A stretch of DNA of 64,000 bases from Actinomycetospora chiangmaiensis DSM 45062 (GTDB lineage: Bacteria > Actinomycetota > Actinomycetes > Mycobacteriales > Pseudonocardiaceae). Made by a program: the position numbers and the translations under genes. The notes under the pieces are model-generated. The model was not told the origin of the DNA, did not search any database, and worked only from the letters and a program-made list of their open reading frames with translations. The stretch spans positions 496,001 to 560,000 of the forward strand of contig NZ_KB903218.1 in the NCBI RefSeq assembly GCF_000379625.1. Reading direction: 5' to 3'. This document shows, in pieces, positions 62,214 to 64,000 of this stretch; within the stretch, counting starts at the first letter, position 1; every line of letters starts with the position of its first letter.

Positions 62214-62747
62214 ATGAGCTACACGGCCGAGGACCTGATCGAGCGCAGCATCCCGTTCGTCCGGGACATCCGGAACCGCACGGCGGGCACCGACCTCGAG
62301 ACCTGGCTCAACACGACCCACGGCCCGGGCTCGCCCCTCTACGACGACCTCGCGGCGATGATCACCGAGGGCGTCCGGGACGGCTGGGCGGCGAACATCG
62401 AGGTCGACGGGCCGCACTACCGGCGCAGCCGCATCGCGGAGCCCCAGGAGCGCCTCGAGTGGTTCAGCATCACCGCCGTGTACATGGACAGCCAGGAGCC
62501 CTTCCGCGGGCAGTACCACCAGCACCCCTACGGCGAGCTGAACCTCGTCGTCCCCCTGGAGCCCGGCGCCGTGCTGCGCGGGCCCAACGGCTGGTGCGCG
62601 GCCGGGTGGACCGCCCCCGCCCCGGCGAGCCACCACTACCCGGAGTCGAAGGGCGGCCCCGTGATCGCGCTGTTCTACCTGCCGGCCGGCCGCATCTCCT
62701 ACGACATCACCGCCCCCGACCAGGAGCGCGAGGTCGTCGCGTCGTGA
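62214..62747 (+). CDS. 4-hydroxylaminobenzoate lyase-like protein (DUF4863 family)
   Basis: A 177-residue cupin-like protein. The core GQYHQHPYGELNLVVPL gives metal-type ligands H102, H104 and E108, with H140/H141 in ASHHYPESKGG and the end ALFYLPAGRISYD, the pattern of DUF4863 proteins that include PnbB, the lyase converting 4-hydroxylaminobenzoate to protocatechuate and ammonia. The adjacent nitroreductase supports this. CAGGAGG precedes ATG 62214. Whether the substrate is 4-nitrobenzoate-derived or another hydroxylamino-aromatic is inference. Confidence 0.75.
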   Translation: MSYTAEDLIERSIPFVRDIRNRTAGTDLETWLNTTHGPGSPLYDDLAAMITEGVRDGWAANIEVDGPHYRRSRIAEPQERLEWFSITAVYMDSQEPFRGQYHQHPYGELNLVVPLEPGAVLRGPNGWCAAGWTAPAPASHHYPESKGGPVIALFYLPAGRISYDITAPDQEREVVAS

Positions 62748-63469
62748 GCACCGCGACGGCCCCGGACCGGGTCGGGCCCGGGAGCCGCCGCCGGCTCGAC
62801 GTCGACGAGGCGATGGCCACCCGGCGCAGCGTCCGGGCCTACCTGCCCCGCCCCGTCCCGCGCGAGGACGTCGAGGAGATCCTGGCGCTGGCGGCCCGGA
62901 CGGCGAGCAACTCCAACACCCAGCCGTGGCACGTCCACGTCGTCACCGGCGCGGCGAAGCGGGACCTCACGGAGGCCCTCTGGGAGGCGCTGGCGGCCGA
63001 CGACCGGACCACCCCGGAGTACCCCTACCAGCCCGATCCCGACGACTGGTCCGAGCCGCTGCGCTCCCGGCGCCGCCGGTTCGGCGAGGAGCTCTACGGG
63101 TCGACCCTCGGCGTCGAGGCCTCCGACACGGCGGGGCGGCTGGCCCACCACCGCCGCAACTACGCGTTCTTCGGGGCGCCGGTCGGGCTGGTCCTCACCG
63201 TCGACCGGCAGGCGCTCGGCGGCGGGCTCGTGGACGCCGGGGCGTTCCTGCAGGCGATCGTCCTGCTCGCCCGGGCCCGCGGGCTCGACACCTGCCCCCA
63301 GGCGTCGTTCCTCGACTTCCACCCGGTCGTCCGCCGCCACCTGCGCATCCCGGCCGAGCAGATGATGGTGTGCGGCGTCGCCCTCGGGTACGCGGACGAG
63401 GAGCACGCCCTCGACGACCTGCGGACCGAGCGCGAACCGGTCGCGGGGTTCACCACCTTCCACGTCTGA
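62744..63469 (+). CDS. Nitroreductase family flavoprotein
   Basis: A 241-residue FMN enzyme. The FMN motifs are ATRRSVRAYLPRPVPREDVE, ASNSNTQPWHVHVVTG, and ARGLDTCPQASFLDF, with GVALGYADEEHALDD near the end. The group reduces nitroaromatics to hydroxylamines with NAD(P)H. Its GTG at 62744 overlaps the stop of the DUF4863 gene, as expected for a reductase-lyase pair equivalent to pnbA-pnbB. A second start at the internal ATG (MATRRS) is possible. Confidence 0.9.
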   Translation: MSTATAPDRVGPGSRRRLDVDEAMATRRSVRAYLPRPVPREDVEEILALAARTASNSNTQPWHVHVVTGAAKRDLTEALWEALAADDRTTPEYPYQPDPDDWSEPLRSRRRRFGEELYGSTLGVEASDTAGRLAHHRRNYAFFGAPVGLVLTVDRQALGGGLVDAGAFLQAIVLLARARGLDTCPQASFLDFHPVVRRHLRIPAEQMMVCGVALGYADEEHALDDLRTEREPVAGFTTFHV

Positions 63470-63475
63470 GGAGGC

Positions 63476-64000
63476 TCAGCCGAGGGCGTCCAGCACCAGG
63501 TCGACGTCGGCGTCGGTGTTGTGCAGGTGGAAGCCGACCCGGGTGGCGCCCGCGCGCGCGGCGCAGCGCACCCCGGCGTCGAGCAGGCGCTGCGGGTCCC
63601 CGGGGATCGAGACGATCGGGGACCCGCCCGCGCCGAGGCCCAACGCCGTCCGCAGGCGGTCCGCGAGGCCGACGCCGTGGGCGTGCACGGCGTCGCGGTC
63701 GAGACCGGCGAGCCACGGCAGCGAGACGGCGGCACCGGCGAACGCCGACCAGGCGGGGGAGAGGTCCAGCCGCCGCGCCGTGCCGGCGAGGCGCAGCGGC
63801 AGGCCGTACACCGAGCTCCACCGGTCCTCGCCCGCGTACCAGCCCGCCCCGCTCGGCGTCACCCGCTCCAGCGCCCGGTCGGAGAACGCGCCCCACGCAC
63901 AGCCGCGCGGCGCGAGCAGCCACTTGTACCCGCCCGCGACGACGACGTCGGCCCACGACAGGTCCACCGGCAGCCACCCCAGCGACTGCGTCGCGTCGAG
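63476..64000 (-). CDS. Class V aminotransferase (partial, cut by window edge)
   Basis: The C-terminal 174 residues of a fold-type I PLP enzyme. DATQSLGWLPVDLSWADV holds the cofactor Asp and Gln, and VVAGGYKWLLAPRGCAW the PLP-binding Lys. The end VGFHLHNTDADVDLVLDAL is the small domain. It resembles cysteine desulfurase/kynureninase-like proteins of unassigned substrate. The first half lies beyond 64000. It ends 6 nt from the nitroreductase stop (convergent). Confidence 0.85.
   Translation of the reverse strand, partial: LDATQSLGWLPVDLSWADVVVAGGYKWLLAPRGCAWGAFSDRALERVTPSGAGWYAGEDRWSSVYGLPLRLAGTARRLDLSPAWSAFAGAAVSLPWLAGLDRDAVHAHGVGLADRLRTALGLGAGGSPIVSIPGDPQRLLDAGVRCAARAGATRVGFHLHNTDADVDLVLDALG

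Overview
The window is high-GC, densely coded chromosomal DNA of an actinobacterium. Supporting signs are frequent GTG starts, the gene order ruvC-ruvA-ruvB-yajC-secD-secF-apt-relA, mycobacterial-type LexA boxes, a ureE-less urease cluster, and many genes whose -10 box (TANNNT) lies only 6-8 nt before the start codon, as in leaderless actinobacterial mRNAs. A member of the Pseudonocardiales is my best guess, by inference only. No tRNA, rRNA, transposase, prophage or CRISPR array was seen, and no gene-free stretch exceeds 300 bases; the longest gaps (about 170-190 nt) hold promoters or hairpins and are annotated.

Layout. 1-3.1 kb: end of an unknown gene, a DAO-type oxidoreductase, a CsbD stress protein behind a SigB/SigF-like promoter, acylphosphatase, an AlkB-like dioxygenase behind a perfect LexA box, and a DUF1348 protein. 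3.1-15.1 kb: the conserved DNA-repair, secretion and stringent-response block (ruvCAB with a second LexA box, yajC-secD-secF-apt, relA), interrupted by a FUSC-type transporter that carries a 12-bp tandem repeat and a carboxypeptidase-regulatory-like tail. 15.1-22.5 kb: an SDR and enoyl-CoA hydratase pair bracketed by matching hairpins, a SnoaL-like protein, a BLUF photoreceptor, an AI-2E family membrane protein, pyruvate kinase and a MalY/PatB lyase. 22.5-28 kb: a polytopic membrane protein and acetoacetyl/acetyl-CoA synthetase-type enzyme.

26-40 kb holds the trehalose/glycogen genes treZ, treY and glgX. treZ is separated from glgX-treY by a 1624-residue signalling protein (PAS, GAF, histidine kinase, receiver, PAS, GAF, PP2C phosphatase, RsbW-like kinase, STAS), an aldo/keto reductase and a small haem-membrane module. 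40-48 kb is a mixed region: HIT protein, phosphatase, TMEM175-like channel, methyltransferase plus PhyH dioxygenase plus EthD protein, Na+/H+ antiporter, methyltransferase, AAC(6')-like acetyltransferase and a zinc-type CDF exporter. 48-55 kb is a urea module: NCS1 transporter with a zinc-ribbon tail, ureA, a fused ureB-ureC, an inserted ogt DNA-repair gene behind a long hairpin, and ureF-ureG-ureD. 55-64 kb: a repeat-rich membrane protein, FhuF-like and M50-like proteins, an MFS exporter, glucose-6-phosphate dehydrogenase, and a TetR-controlled operon that looks like nitrobenzoate catabolism (hydroxylaminobenzoate lyase plus nitroreductase), ending in a truncated class V aminotransferase.

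The most notable items are the all-in-one partner-switching protein (28121-32995) with a possible SigB-type target promoter at csbD, the UreB-UreC fusion, the ogt hairpin that hides its own Shine-Dalgarno site, three families of intergenic palindromes sitting just after stop codons, the putative pnb-like operon with a visible operator, and the repeated acidic GGTP motifs in the 55010-56608 protein. All functional calls come from reading sequence motifs; no database search was run.
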